A stretch of 64,000 nucleotides of DNA from Candidatus Woesearchaeota archaeon (GTDB lineage: Archaea > Nanobdellota > Nanobdellia > Woesearchaeales > JAFGPW01), in the NCBI GenBank assembly GCA_016935985.1, contig JAFGPW010000001.1, forward strand, positions 62,001-126,000, written 5' to 3'. Shown here in pieces: positions 33,979 to 42,574 of this stretch. The notes beneath the pieces are model-generated. The model was not told where the DNA came from. It did no database searches and saw nothing but the letters and a program-made list of their open reading frames with translations. Within the stretch, counting starts at the first letter, position 1. Each line of letters begins with the position of its first letter. A program made the position numbers and the translations under genes.

Positions 33979-35049
33979 ATGGATTTCATCGTGGAAAACG
34001 CTATGCAGGGCAACGCTAACACGTTTGAGGGGGTGGAAGTGCGCCAGGCCAATATCAAGGTCATCGGTATCGGCGGCGCAGGCAACAATATGGTCAACTG
34101 GCTGTACCGCAAGGGCATCCAGGGGGCTGAGATCTTCGCATGCAACACTGACCAGCAGCACCTCGAGTTCATAGAGGCTGACCACAAGTTCCTGATAGGC
34201 CATGAGGTCACCCGCGGGCTCGGCTGCGGCGGCTTCCCGGAGAAGGGAGCAGAGGCCGCGCGCGAGAGCATGACCGATGTCAAGGAGGCCCTCAGGGGGG
34301 CTGACATGACCTTCGTCTGCGCAGGCATGGGCGGCGGCACCGGCACCGGCGCGGCGCCCGTCGTCGCGAACGTCGCGAAGGAGGCGGGATCGATCGTCAT
34401 CGGCACGGTCACCATGCCCTTCAAGATCGAGCGGGCGCGGGTCGACAAGGCAGAGTTCGGCCTCCAGCAGCTGCGGGGGGTATCAGACACGGTCATCGTC
34501 ATCGACAACAACCGACTGGTGCAGATTGCGGGCAACCTCCCGATCCAGCAGGCGTTCGCGGTCGCGAACGAGCTCATCGCCACCATGATCAAGGGGATCG
34601 TCGAGACGATCGCGGTCCCGAGCCTTGTCAACCTCGACTATGCCGACGTCAAGACCATCATGACGAACGGCGGGGTCGCGGTGATAGGCGTGGGAGCGTC
34701 CGACACCAACAACCGGGTCGAGGAGTCGGTCAAGGGGGCGCTATCAAATCCCCTGCTCGACATCAATTATGAAGGAGCCACGGGCGCGCTCATCCACGTC
34801 CATGGCGGGCCTGACCTCACCTTGGAAGAGATTAACCAGGTGGGCGAGCTCGTCACCGAATCCCTCGATGAGGATGCGAACGTCATCTGGGGCGCGCGCG
34901 TGACCGACAACATGAAGGGCAAGCTCACCGTGATGACCATCATCACCGGCGTCAAGTCGCCGTGGATCCTGGGAAAAGAGGTCGCTGCCGAGAGGCAGCA
35001 GGAGGTCGAGGAGCTCAACGACGAGCTGGGGATCGAGATCATCCACTGA
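33979..35049 (+). CDS. ftsZ: Cell-division GTPase FtsZ
   Basis: Tubulin-like GTPase forming the division ring. 356 residues from the ATG at 33979 behind GGAGAGAGGGG; the earlier in-frame start of the track is not needed. Seen: KVIGIGGAGNNMVNWL, nucleotide loop GMGGGTGTGAAP near residues 116-127, TVTMPFKIE, and catalytic T7-like region NLDYADVKTIMTNGG. A short acidic C-terminal tail ends it. The leader is about 50 bases after a TATA-like box, and hairpin elements lie on both sides. Confidence 0.97.
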   Translation: MDFIVENAMQGNANTFEGVEVRQANIKVIGIGGAGNNMVNWLYRKGIQGAEIFACNTDQQHLEFIEADHKFLIGHEVTRGLGCGGFPEKGAEAARESMTDVKEALRGADMTFVCAGMGGGTGTGAAPVVANVAKEAGSIVIGTVTMPFKIERARVDKAEFGLQQLRGVSDTVIVIDNNRLVQIAGNLPIQQAFAVANELIATMIKGIVETIAVPSLVNLDYADVKTIMTNGGVAVIGVGASDTNNRVEESVKGALSNPLLDINYEGATGALIHVHGGPDLTLEEINQVGELVTESLDEDANVIWGARVTDNMKGKLTVMTIITGVKSPWILGKEVAAERQQEVEELNDELGIEIIH

Positions 35050-35096
35050 TCCCCACATCCTACTCACCCCCTCTAGTCTTTGTGTGGTGCGGTTTC

Positions 35097-35148
35097 TTGC
35101 CGCCATTTTTTTTGTATCACCCCCAACGAACAACCGAAATGGCGGCAA
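35097..35148. repeat. Perfect 12-base hairpin downstream of ftsZ
   Basis: TTGCCGCCATTT pairs with AAATGGCGGCAA around a 28-base T/C/A-rich loop. The arm contains TGGCGG, the same core as the loops upstream of ftsZ. Confidence 0.5.
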
Positions 35149-35158
35149 AACCTTTTTA

Positions 35159-35197
35159 TCTTCGCCCGAACGGGTGAAGATATTCTTTCTTTTTTTC
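35159..35197 (+). terminator. Hairpin plus T-run after ftsZ
   Basis: TCTTCGCCCG-AA-CGGGTGAAGA followed by TATTCTTTCTTTTTTTCC looks like an intrinsic-type terminator. Confidence 0.5.
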
Positions 35198-35249
35198 CTG
35201 ACCCGCGCCAGACAGCAGTTTTTTATATCCCGGCAGCTTCTCACAGCCC

Positions 35250-36029
35250 ATGACCCTCTACCTCATCGGCACCGGGCTGCATGACCGCGACGACCTCTCG
35301 CTCAAGGGGCTCGCCGCTGCGAAGCGCTGCAAGCGCGTCTATATCGAGAATTACACGAGCAGGTCCTTCTCCTCGAAAGAGGAGTTTGAGGGGCTGATAG
35401 GGAAAGAGGTCATCCTCGCCGACCGCGATCTCGTCGAGCAGAAGGCAGAGGAGACGATCCTCGCGGAAGCGAAGGAGCACAACGTCGCCTTCCTCGTCTT
35501 CGGCGACCCGTCATCGGCCACGACCCACTCCGACCTGATGCTGCGCGCCCGAAAAAGCGGCATCCAGACCCGGGTCATCCACAACGCCTCGGTGATGTCG
35601 GCGATCGCTGACACCGGGCTCTCGCTCTACAAGTTCGGCAAGACGGCGTCGGTCCCGTTCCCGCAGGGGAGCTTCAGGCCGGAATCGTTCTACGACACGA
35701 TACAGCAGAACCAGTCGATCAGGGCCCATACGCTGTTGCTGCTCGACCTCGAGCCCAAGAAGGGCAAGTATATGACCGTCGCCCAGGCGATCGGCATCCT
35801 GCTCGGGATCGAGGCGAAGCGGAAAGAGGGGGTCATCACTCCCGCGACCCTGCTCGTCGGCTGCGCCCGGCTCGGCTCCGACGGCCAGACCATCCAGTCA
35901 GGCACCCCGAGCGAGCTCAAGGAGGCGGACCTCGGCGAGGCGCCGCACTGCCTGATCGTCTGCTCGGATCTCCACTTCATGGAGGAAGAGGGACTTAAAA
36001 CCGCTTCTGGGGAAGAAAGAAAAAAATGA
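35250..36029 (+). CDS. dphB: Diphthine synthase
   Basis: SAM-dependent methylation of the diphthamide precursor on elongation factor 2. 259 residues: start MTLYLIGTGLHDRDDLSLKG, then ENYTS, VFGDPSSATTHSDL, VIHNASVMSAIADTGLSLYK and GCARLGSDGQTI, typical of the archaeal enzyme. It lies about 30 bases after CAGTTTTTTATATCC. The pathway also needs a functional Dph2; only a truncated copy is visible in this window at 24868-25128. Confidence 0.96.
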   Translation: MTLYLIGTGLHDRDDLSLKGLAAAKRCKRVYIENYTSRSFSSKEEFEGLIGKEVILADRDLVEQKAEETILAEAKEHNVAFLVFGDPSSATTHSDLMLRARKSGIQTRVIHNASVMSAIADTGLSLYKFGKTASVPFPQGSFRPESFYDTIQQNQSIRAHTLLLLDLEPKKGKYMTVAQAIGILLGIEAKRKEGVITPATLLVGCARLGSDGQTIQSGTPSELKEADLGEAPHCLIVCSDLHFMEEEGLKTASGEERKK

Positions 36030-36049
36030 GTGATGGGATGCCCATCACT

Positions 36050-36877
36050 CTAACGCATAATAGGCTCCGGTTCGTGGCTGACACCATACAGGGCTTTGCT
36101 TCCCGTGTAAACTGATGGATGCTTCACCCTAATCCGCTGATCAGCATTGACACGGGCGGTCTCAGCGGCGAGCTGGCTCTCAGTGAGGAAGCCCTCGAGC
36201 GTGTCGACGTCCTGATACCTGAGCACGATCTTCGCGGCCTGGGCGAGGTCGCCCTCGATCGGCACGCCTGCTTTCGCTATCTGGGTAATCACCGTATAGC
36301 CTGCCTTGAGCGCACCGAGGATATCGATCCGGTGGTTCCATACCGTGAGATCGATGCCGTCAGTGCGCTGGATCTCATCGAGCCGCTTCTCGAGCTCGCC
36401 GGCATCGGAGCCGTGCTCGAACAGGCGCTCCGTCTCAGCGCGGTAGGCATTCTTCTGCTCGACGATGTCGAGGTACCTCCTGACAGCGGCCTCGTAGGCA
36501 TGGTCCTGCGCCTCGCTCGCCGTGGATGCGCCCTGCATGCCGAAATGGCGCGCGTTGACCGCGATCACCCGCGCCTTCTCGACGATGTCGGCGATCCCCT
36601 TGAGCCGGGAGGTCACCTTGTAGCAATAGTTGTCGCTCTCGCTCTCGGCGATGATGGTCTTCGCCTTGAGGTTGCCCATGATCTCCGCGAGCCGCATCAG
36701 GTCACTGTAGGCCTGGGCTGTGCTCGTCTCTTGGGGCACCGGGCCGATCTTCGTCTCGAGCGGCCGCTCGTACTTGGCGAGAGGGGTGTAGCCGAGCGCG
36801 GTCTCGACGAACGCCTCGAGTTTCTGTCCTTTGGGCGCGTGCTTCGCCGCGCTGAATCCTTCCATGAGTTTCATCAT
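36050..36877 (-). CDS. Helical protein, unknown function
   Basis: 275 residues, almost all helix and fairly acidic (AYSDLMRLAEIMGNLKAKTI, LEKRLDEIQRTDGIDLTVWN). No membrane span, no signal and no enzymatic motif. GAGGTGAG precedes the two adjacent ATG codons. It converges on dphB with a 20-base gap. Not recognised. Confidence 0.65.
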   Translation of the reverse strand: MMKLMEGFSAAKHAPKGQKLEAFVETALGYTPLAKYERPLETKIGPVPQETSTAQAYSDLMRLAEIMGNLKAKTIIAESESDNYCYKVTSRLKGIADIVEKARVIAVNARHFGMQGASTASEAQDHAYEAAVRRYLDIVEQKNAYRAETERLFEHGSDAGELEKRLDEIQRTDGIDLTVWNHRIDILGALKAGYTVITQIAKAGVPIEGDLAQAAKIVLRYQDVDTLEGFLTESQLAAETARVNADQRIRVKHPSVYTGSKALYGVSHEPEPIMR

Positions 36878-37014
36878 CTCACCTCGGGTGGTGTCATTAT
36901 CAAGTGGGGGCGAAGAGGATACTATTTATTCGTCACCTTTGTTATTATCATCACCAGCACGGGCTTCCCAAGAATACTTTTATAAACAGCCGTGTTCTCC
37001 TAGCCTCTCTTGAT

Positions 37015-37133
37015 AGCCCCGTGGTGTAGTGGTCAAGCATCTGGGATTTTGGAGAGGGCAGCCGGAAGCTGATCGTGTTTCCGACTGCGTCGAAAACGTC
37101 CTAGGACCTCGGTTCGAATCCGGGCGGGGCTAT
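37015..37133 (+). tRNA. tRNA-Gln(TTG) with intron
   Basis: Acceptor AGCCCCG/CGGGGCT; D stem GTGT-type; anticodon stem TGGGA (37042-37046) with TCCTA (37099-37103), anticodon TTG at 37049-37051; T arm CTCGG-TTCGAAT-CCGGG. About 45 intron bases (37053-37097) follow position 37. Box CTTTTATAAAC lies about 40 bases upstream. Confidence 0.93.
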
Positions 37134-37272
37134 GTTATTACCTTCTCCGATATCGGTTAAATGACATTTATAATACGGCTACAGGAGGTGGTGGTGACTA
37201 TAATCTACCAATCATTCCTTTTTCATAGTCACCTGCTTGAGCGTTTTTTTGTATTGTTTGACGAGAAAATGA

Positions 37273-37482
37273 AGCGTCGGTTCGAGCGATGCCACGACAA
37301 GAGACGCAAAGACGGTCCCTGAGGGGGTGGTCGACGAGTTCGGCGCGAGGACCGAGCAGGTCGGCGCAGGGCAGACGGCCTCGGTCGAGTTCGTCGCCGA
37401 CACACCAGGCGAGTCCGAGCACTACTGCAGCGTCGGCCAGCACCAGGCAAGGGGGATGAGGGACCGCTTCATCGTGGAGTGA
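37273..37482 (+). pseudogene. Cupredoxin-like C-terminal remnant
   Basis: An open frame without a start, bounded upstream by a stop, translates to DEFGARTEQVGAGQTASVEF followed by a Cys-containing end with HYCSVGQHQ and a final FIVE. The Cys-x4-His-type copper loop and beta-strand pattern match plastocyanin/halocyanin-like domains, but signal sequence, first His ligand and start codon are missing. Probably a decayed or truncated gene. Nothing else is supported between 37134 and 37589 except the box CATTTTTATAAT near 37558. Confidence 0.6.
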
Positions 37483-37589
37483 CCGGCCCTTCGCAGATGT
37501 GGAACGGAATCGGCACAGTACGCGTTTTCCGTCTACGACCGCGAAGCCGACGCATAACATTTTTATAATCAGGTCAGATCGCACCCCGC

Positions 37590-38498
37590 ATGCTAACGAG
37601 GAAGGTGTCGGTCATACTCGCTGTACAAGACAGTGTGAGATCGCTCGGGAGGTGCCTCAGCATTATCCTGGACCAATCGCTTCCGGCGCATGAGGTGATC
37701 GTCGTCGCCAACCGGCCGGCGAGCAGGACTGCGGAGACCAGGGGGGAGTTCTCCAAGCCAGACCCGAAGGTCAGGTTCCTCTACGAGCCGTTCAGGTCCC
37801 GAGCGGCCGCAAGGAATAAGGGAGCGATGAGCGCACGAGGGGATATCCTGCTGATGACCGACCCGGACTGCCTGGTCCCGCACGACTGGATCGAATGCAT
37901 GACTGCGCCCCTACGGACAGGGAAGGCGGAGGCGGCCCAGGGAAGCGTGGTGAACCCGTCACAGAAGTACCTCGCCAGGATGCAGGAGGCATCCGATAAA
38001 AATTACCTCAGAAGGCGCCGGCACGGCAGGAACATCGACCACGTCGACGCCAAGAACTTCGCGATCCTGGCGGAGACCCTGTTCGGCGTCGGGATGTTCA
38101 ACCGTGACCTAGGCGATTGCGAGGACTATGAGCTCAGCATCAGGCTCAAGAAGGCAGGAATCCCAATCATCTTCCTCGAGCGCACGAGGGTCACGCATCA
38201 CCATCACGAAGGGTGGTGGGGTCTCCTGAAGAGCTGTGCGGACAGGGGATACTGGTCTACGATGGCGTACTGGCTCCATCGCAGGCATTTTCTGAAGCAC
38301 ACTGATGAGACGGTCCGCGCCATGGACCCGTTCCATTTCATCGCCTTCTTCCCGCGGTCGGTATCGCTGCTGCTCACGAGCGGGCCTTCGGCCTGGGTGT
38401 TCGGGCTCGCCGCAGGGACGGCCTGGAGGGTTGGCATCCTGAAGGCGTTGATTCAGAGGGGGAGATACCTTTCAAAGATCTCGCATCCGTACTATTAA
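37590..38498 (+). CDS. Family 2 glycosyltransferase
   Basis: 302 residues. GT-A fold signs: VSVILAVQDSVRSLGRCLSI, VIVVANRPASRT (the usual acidic DNxSxD is altered), RAAARNKGAMSARGDILLMT, then the metal motif DPDC, then GVGMFNRDLGDCEDYELSIR. A C-terminal hydrophobic segment (VSLLLTSGPSAWVFGLAAGT) suggests membrane contact. It precedes a radical SAM gene by 1 base, so the two are one transcript. Sugar and acceptor unknown. Confidence 0.88.
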   Translation: MLTRKVSVILAVQDSVRSLGRCLSIILDQSLPAHEVIVVANRPASRTAETRGEFSKPDPKVRFLYEPFRSRAAARNKGAMSARGDILLMTDPDCLVPHDWIECMTAPLRTGKAEAAQGSVVNPSQKYLARMQEASDKNYLRRRRHGRNIDHVDAKNFAILAETLFGVGMFNRDLGDCEDYELSIRLKKAGIPIIFLERTRVTHHHHEGWWGLLKSCADRGYWSTMAYWLHRRHFLKHTDETVRAMDPFHFIAFFPRSVSLLLTSGPSAWVFGLAAGTAWRVGILKALIQRGRYLSKISHPYY

Positions 38499-38499
38499 G

Positions 38500-39600
38500 A
38501 TGGAAGAAGCGTCGCTTGCAGCACCAGGGGGGATGGGGAGAAGGAGCAGCTTCACGGACCCGATGATGACGAACCTCGCGCTCAACAGGAACGAGCGGGA
38601 ACAGAGGAAGACCGTCCTCAAGTCGTACCCGATCAAGATATTCGTGGAGCCCACCAGCAGGTGCAACCTATCCTGCCCCATGTGCGGCAACAGGAACCAG
38701 AAGCGGACCGCCGACATGGACCTGCCCCTGTTCCGCAAGATCGAAAGGGAACTCTTCCCCCATGTCGCCGGGGTGGATTTCTATCTCAACGGGGAGCCGA
38801 CGATCGCGGAGAATTTCCCCCTGATGATCCAGACAGCGGAGAAGTACCTGTTCATGCCGAGGATCTTCACGAATGGGAACTGTCTCAGTGAACAGACCAT
38901 GGAGGACCTGGTACGGGTCGGATTCTCAGTGACCTTCTCCATCGACACCGTCGATCCGGCGACGTATCGTGAGATGCGGCCGGGCGGCGACATGTCACGG
39001 GTCACGGCGAACATCAGGAGGCTTGCCGCCATCCAAAGGAGGATCAGGAATCCCCGGTTCCATATGAGGATCGCCGCCACCCTCGGGATGCAGAATGTCG
39101 CAGAGGGCCCGAAGATGGTGCGTTTCGCGAAGGGGCTCGGGATACGGGAGGTAGCGATTCTCGCGATGTCCGGAGGATCCAGGTCTCCGGTCCACCTGTC
39201 CTGTGATCCCGAGAAGTCGGTGTTCTACCTGAAGAGAGCGAAACGCCTGGCTGACCGGCTCTCTGTCAGGATATCGTTGCCCCGGCTGATCGGCGGCATC
39301 TATCTCGACGAGTACAACAATTGGGACAGCTTCAGGCTTCCTGTCGACGGCCATTTCCATCCGGATCTCGAGGAGGCAACCCCGTTCAACGGCATGTGCC
39401 CCTTCCCCTGGACACAGGCCGCGTTCCGGGCGGACGGGTCGGTCGTCCCCTGCAGCCATACGCTCAAGAGCATGGGAGACATGCGCACAGCGTCATTCAG
39501 GGAAATATGGAATTCGAGGGGGTATCGGCTTCTCCGTTCCAAGAGCACCTATTATCGGTGCCTGGGCAGCCGGTGCAATCTCGCGTTCCATTCGTATTGA
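38500..39600 (+). CDS. Radical SAM protein with SPASM-type C-terminus
   Basis: 366 residues. The FeS motif CNLSCPMCG is at about residues 55-63, followed by YLNGEPTI, TNGNCLSEQTM and SIDTVDPATYREMRPGG; the C-terminus has MCPFPWTQAAFRADGSVVPC and later Cys residues (CLGSRCNL) typical of a SPASM cluster. SPASM enzymes modify peptides, proteins or small carbohydrates. Directly coupled to a glycosyltransferase, so a glycan or glycopeptide substrate is possible; this is an inference. Confidence 0.88.
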   Translation: MEEASLAAPGGMGRRSSFTDPMMTNLALNRNEREQRKTVLKSYPIKIFVEPTSRCNLSCPMCGNRNQKRTADMDLPLFRKIERELFPHVAGVDFYLNGEPTIAENFPLMIQTAEKYLFMPRIFTNGNCLSEQTMEDLVRVGFSVTFSIDTVDPATYREMRPGGDMSRVTANIRRLAAIQRRIRNPRFHMRIAATLGMQNVAEGPKMVRFAKGLGIREVAILAMSGGSRSPVHLSCDPEKSVFYLKRAKRLADRLSVRISLPRLIGGIYLDEYNNWDSFRLPVDGHFHPDLEEATPFNGMCPFPWTQAAFRADGSVVPCSHTLKSMGDMRTASFREIWNSRGYRLLRSKSTYYRCLGSRCNLAFHSY

Positions 39601-39643
39601 CCATCCCGAGGACGCAGAGGGAGGGGAGGCCATCACCCGCACG

Positions 39644-41362
39644 TCAGGACCTTCTCGCATCCCGCGTGTCCAGCCAGTTTGATTTGAACCAGTAGTGCTC
39701 ATTCATCTCCGCGGCATAGTGCTGCTTGAGCGAACCTGGACCCGCCTGCGAGAACAGGTCGAGCCCTGTGAATCTCCGGTCGTAGAGGCGCACCCCACGT
39801 CCGGCCTTCTCCGCCCTCGCTTTCAGCGCGCGCATATGCCCCTTCGACATGACCTCGTGCGCCGAGTCTCCTGGCACGGAATCGAGAGGGAGGCATATCC
39901 CGCACTGGTAGCAGAACAGGTCTGACTGCGCCTTGCACTCGCTGGGGTCCCGTTTCCACCACCCCTCCTCGACGGGGAATCCCTTGCCCGTGCCGTAGAG
40001 CAGGTCCAGGGTGGCCGCCACCTCGCAATAGAAGGCGCCCTGCCTGGTGATGATCGGCGACCAGATCTGGCCGAGCCAGCACCGGCTCACCAGCACATCG
40101 AGCAGCCGCTTGTCCTTGACGAGCTCGGATCCCGAGACGAGAACCGGCTGATGGTAGCACCGCCCCTTGTGGTCGTTATAGTTGATCACGCCGAAGGTGT
40201 CCTCGATGAGCCGCTCATGCGTGCGGTACAGCTTCCCTCCCGATGTCCAGAGCCCCCGCTGCTCCTTCGGGAAATACTTCTTCATGAGGCCGCAGATCTC
40301 CGCGAATTGGGGATGGAGCGTGGGCTCCCCGCCGAAGACGCCGACGACCCTGCGCCATCCCTTCAGCGACTTGAGCGCCTGCTCAATCTCCTTGAGGGGC
40401 ATGAACGAGGGTTCCTCGATGAGGCCGGTCCCGCGGGTGCAGCAGGAGCAGGTGATGGCGCAGGCGTTGGTGATCTCTATCATCATCGCCATCGCGTCGC
40501 ACATGGGCCGCGGGTTCTGGCCCAGGTACCGGTAATAGCGTGAGAGATACCGGTCCAGATACGCCTCGCGTTTCCTCTCGAGGTACTTCCTTCTGGAGAT
40601 GCAGTGCCTTTTCGCCCTCAGAGCGGTGATGATGGTCTTGACCGAGAAGGGCCGTTGTCCTTTCTTCTGACAGATCAGGGAGACCGACTGGAACGCGTCC
40701 ATCTCCTCGTAGAGGGCGCAGTACAGCGCATGGTCGTTGTCGTAGCCGGACGCGTCGAGGAAATACCGATCCTTCTTCGGCGGATGGAACCTGCAGTCAG
40801 TCCCTCTCACCCAGAAGGAGGAGAGGCCGTGGCCCTGGGCCCTCGTGAAGAAATCGAAATCGGAAAAATAGGACCTCAGGGACATGTCATACCACTCGCT
40901 CCCGAAGCAATAGAGGCATTCCCTCTTGATCATGAAGCAGTAGGAGAATTTGATGTACGCCTCATGCGCTTCCCTGAACCTCCGGTATACCGGGTCCGGA
41001 TTCCCGGAAATCGGAGGGTAGACGATATCATAATACCGGTTCTCCTCGAGGAGCCTTTGCAGAGCGGCTATAGGCAGCTCGATGTTGGAGTCGAGGAACA
41101 GGAGATGGTCGCCGGTGGCCCGCATGATGCCCTCGTTACGACAGGTGTGGGGCCCGCGTTCCTTCGCGAGCGTGATGATCCGCAGGTTCGGATTGCCGCC
41201 AAAGAGGTACTGGATCTTCGTTGGGGTGTCATCAGAGCTCGCGTCGTCGACGAGAATCACTTCATGAACGCCGAGCCGGGACGAGAAGATCCGTTTCAGG
41301 CTTCGCGAGACGTTCTCGAAGTCGTCATGCGAATTGATGATTATTGACAGCGTGTTCTTCAC
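39644..41362 (-). CDS. Fusion: family 2 glycosyltransferase plus radical SAM
   Basis: 572 residues from a GTG at 41362 about 25 bases after the box CTTTATATTT. Residues 1-230: GT-A domain with LSIIINSHDDFENVSRSL, VILVDDASSDDTPTK, GPHTCRNEGIMRATGDHLLF and metal-like motif LDSN. Residues about 295-572: radical SAM with CAITCSCC (CX3CX2C), FGGEPTLHPQF, LWTSGG, and a Cys-rich end CYQCGICLPLD. Fusing both activities in one chain is unusual and argues that the same molecule is glycosylated and radically modified. Convergent with the preceding rSAM gene. Confidence 0.85.
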   Translation of the reverse strand: MKNTLSIIINSHDDFENVSRSLKRIFSSRLGVHEVILVDDASSDDTPTKIQYLFGGNPNLRIITLAKERGPHTCRNEGIMRATGDHLLFLDSNIELPIAALQRLLEENRYYDIVYPPISGNPDPVYRRFREAHEAYIKFSYCFMIKRECLYCFGSEWYDMSLRSYFSDFDFFTRAQGHGLSSFWVRGTDCRFHPPKKDRYFLDASGYDNDHALYCALYEEMDAFQSVSLICQKKGQRPFSVKTIITALRAKRHCISRRKYLERKREAYLDRYLSRYYRYLGQNPRPMCDAMAMMIEITNACAITCSCCTRGTGLIEEPSFMPLKEIEQALKSLKGWRRVVGVFGGEPTLHPQFAEICGLMKKYFPKEQRGLWTSGGKLYRTHERLIEDTFGVINYNDHKGRCYHQPVLVSGSELVKDKRLLDVLVSRCWLGQIWSPIITRQGAFYCEVAATLDLLYGTGKGFPVEEGWWKRDPSECKAQSDLFCYQCGICLPLDSVPGDSAHEVMSKGHMRALKARAEKAGRGVRLYDRRFTGLDLFSQAGPGSLKQHYAAEMNEHYWFKSNWLDTRDARRS

Positions 41363-41542
41363 CGGATGGCCGAACGAAGAGCCAAATATAAAGGTTCTGT
41401 TTTCCCATACAGGCCTTCTGCCGGAAGCGGTGCCGGCACAACAGGAATGCCCACGCAATGCGAATCCGGTCGTGTTCCTCGATGAGGCGAGCCCACCCCA
41501 CTCGTCGATATTTCTGGTATCCCTGCGGCCTGACGGCGTCGC

Positions 41543-42574
41543 TTACGCCAGGCTGAATCTCTTATGCGATCTCCCTTTCTTCGGACGGGTAGCAGGGATC
41601 TTCGTCATGACCGCTTCGGCCATCTTGAAGAACAGGCCCAACCGTCGTATTTTCGTACAGTCCCGCACTGCGATGTGGAAGATCGAACGATCGATCCGGT
41701 GCAGCGGGCAGGGACAGGAAGATGATGGGCAGGAGAGAAGACTGTTCCTGAAGCTGAATCCTTTGTAGATATTGCCCAGCCTCATGCTATGTATCTGGTA
41801 GCAGGGGCGGACATCACCATGGGGGTCGACGACTGCGGCATTGTACCCGGCGTTGCATACGCGGCCCTTCTGGTGATTTGTGATGATGAGATCCTCCTTG
41901 CCAAAGCCGAATCTGTCGAGCTCCTCCGGGGTGTAGGCCCACGGGTACTTTTTCCCCCGATATGTCCCTTGGAATTCGACGAAGGAGAACTCGAGCCCTC
42001 TCTCCTTGAACTGTCTCCGGATCCTTTTCACTTCCGTGCTGAGAGGAGGGTACGCGACCGAATGGACAAGCACCGGAAATCCGCCTTTCTTCAGCAGCTG
42101 CACATTGCTGAGGAACTGCTCCATGAGGTCTCGCCGTTCCAGTTCCTTTATATGCAGTGAGGCAAGGACGTACACGACCCTATTGGGAGGCACGCGAGAT
42201 GCGAATTCCCTGATATGGGGGCTCGTCATGTTGGTGACGACCGAGATATAGTGCTCCTTGGTTATCTCGCGGCAGGCTTCGACCAGGTTGGGCACGAGGA
42301 ACGGCTCGCCACCGCCGGTGAGCACGATATGGAAGGTCTTCCCCGTGCGCCGGAGCGTACGCATGAGGTTTGCGCTGTCTATGGGACGCACCGGGCACTG
42401 CCTCCTGCTGGTGGCATCAGGGGAGAAGCAATAGGTGCAGTCGAGATTGCAGGCATCGGTGGCGCTCCAGAGGAGCCACGAGCCGTATGCTTTTGATTCG
42501 GCCATCCTCTCCGTTAAACCCCCCTCAAGCCATTCACGCTGGTATATTGTCCAGGGATGGTACCCCTTGGTCAT
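41543..42574 (-). CDS. Radical SAM protein
   Basis: 343 residues. FeS motif CNLDCTYCFSP at about residues 42-52, then LTGGGEPFLVPNLVEACREI, VVTNMTS, VLASLHIKELERRD and a C-terminal CNAGYNAAVVDPHGDVRPCY with extra Cys (CPSSSCPCPLH), again SPASM-like. The start codon overlaps the stop of the upstream glycosyltransferase by 4 bases (ATGA). Substrate unknown. Confidence 0.87.
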   Translation of the reverse strand: MTKGYHPWTIYQREWLEGGLTERMAESKAYGSWLLWSATDACNLDCTYCFSPDATSRRQCPVRPIDSANLMRTLRRTGKTFHIVLTGGGEPFLVPNLVEACREITKEHYISVVTNMTSPHIREFASRVPPNRVVYVLASLHIKELERRDLMEQFLSNVQLLKKGGFPVLVHSVAYPPLSTEVKRIRRQFKERGLEFSFVEFQGTYRGKKYPWAYTPEELDRFGFGKEDLIITNHQKGRVCNAGYNAAVVDPHGDVRPCYQIHSMRLGNIYKGFSFRNSLLSCPSSSCPCPLHRIDRSIFHIAVRDCTKIRRLGLFFKMAEAVMTKIPATRPKKGRSHKRFSLA

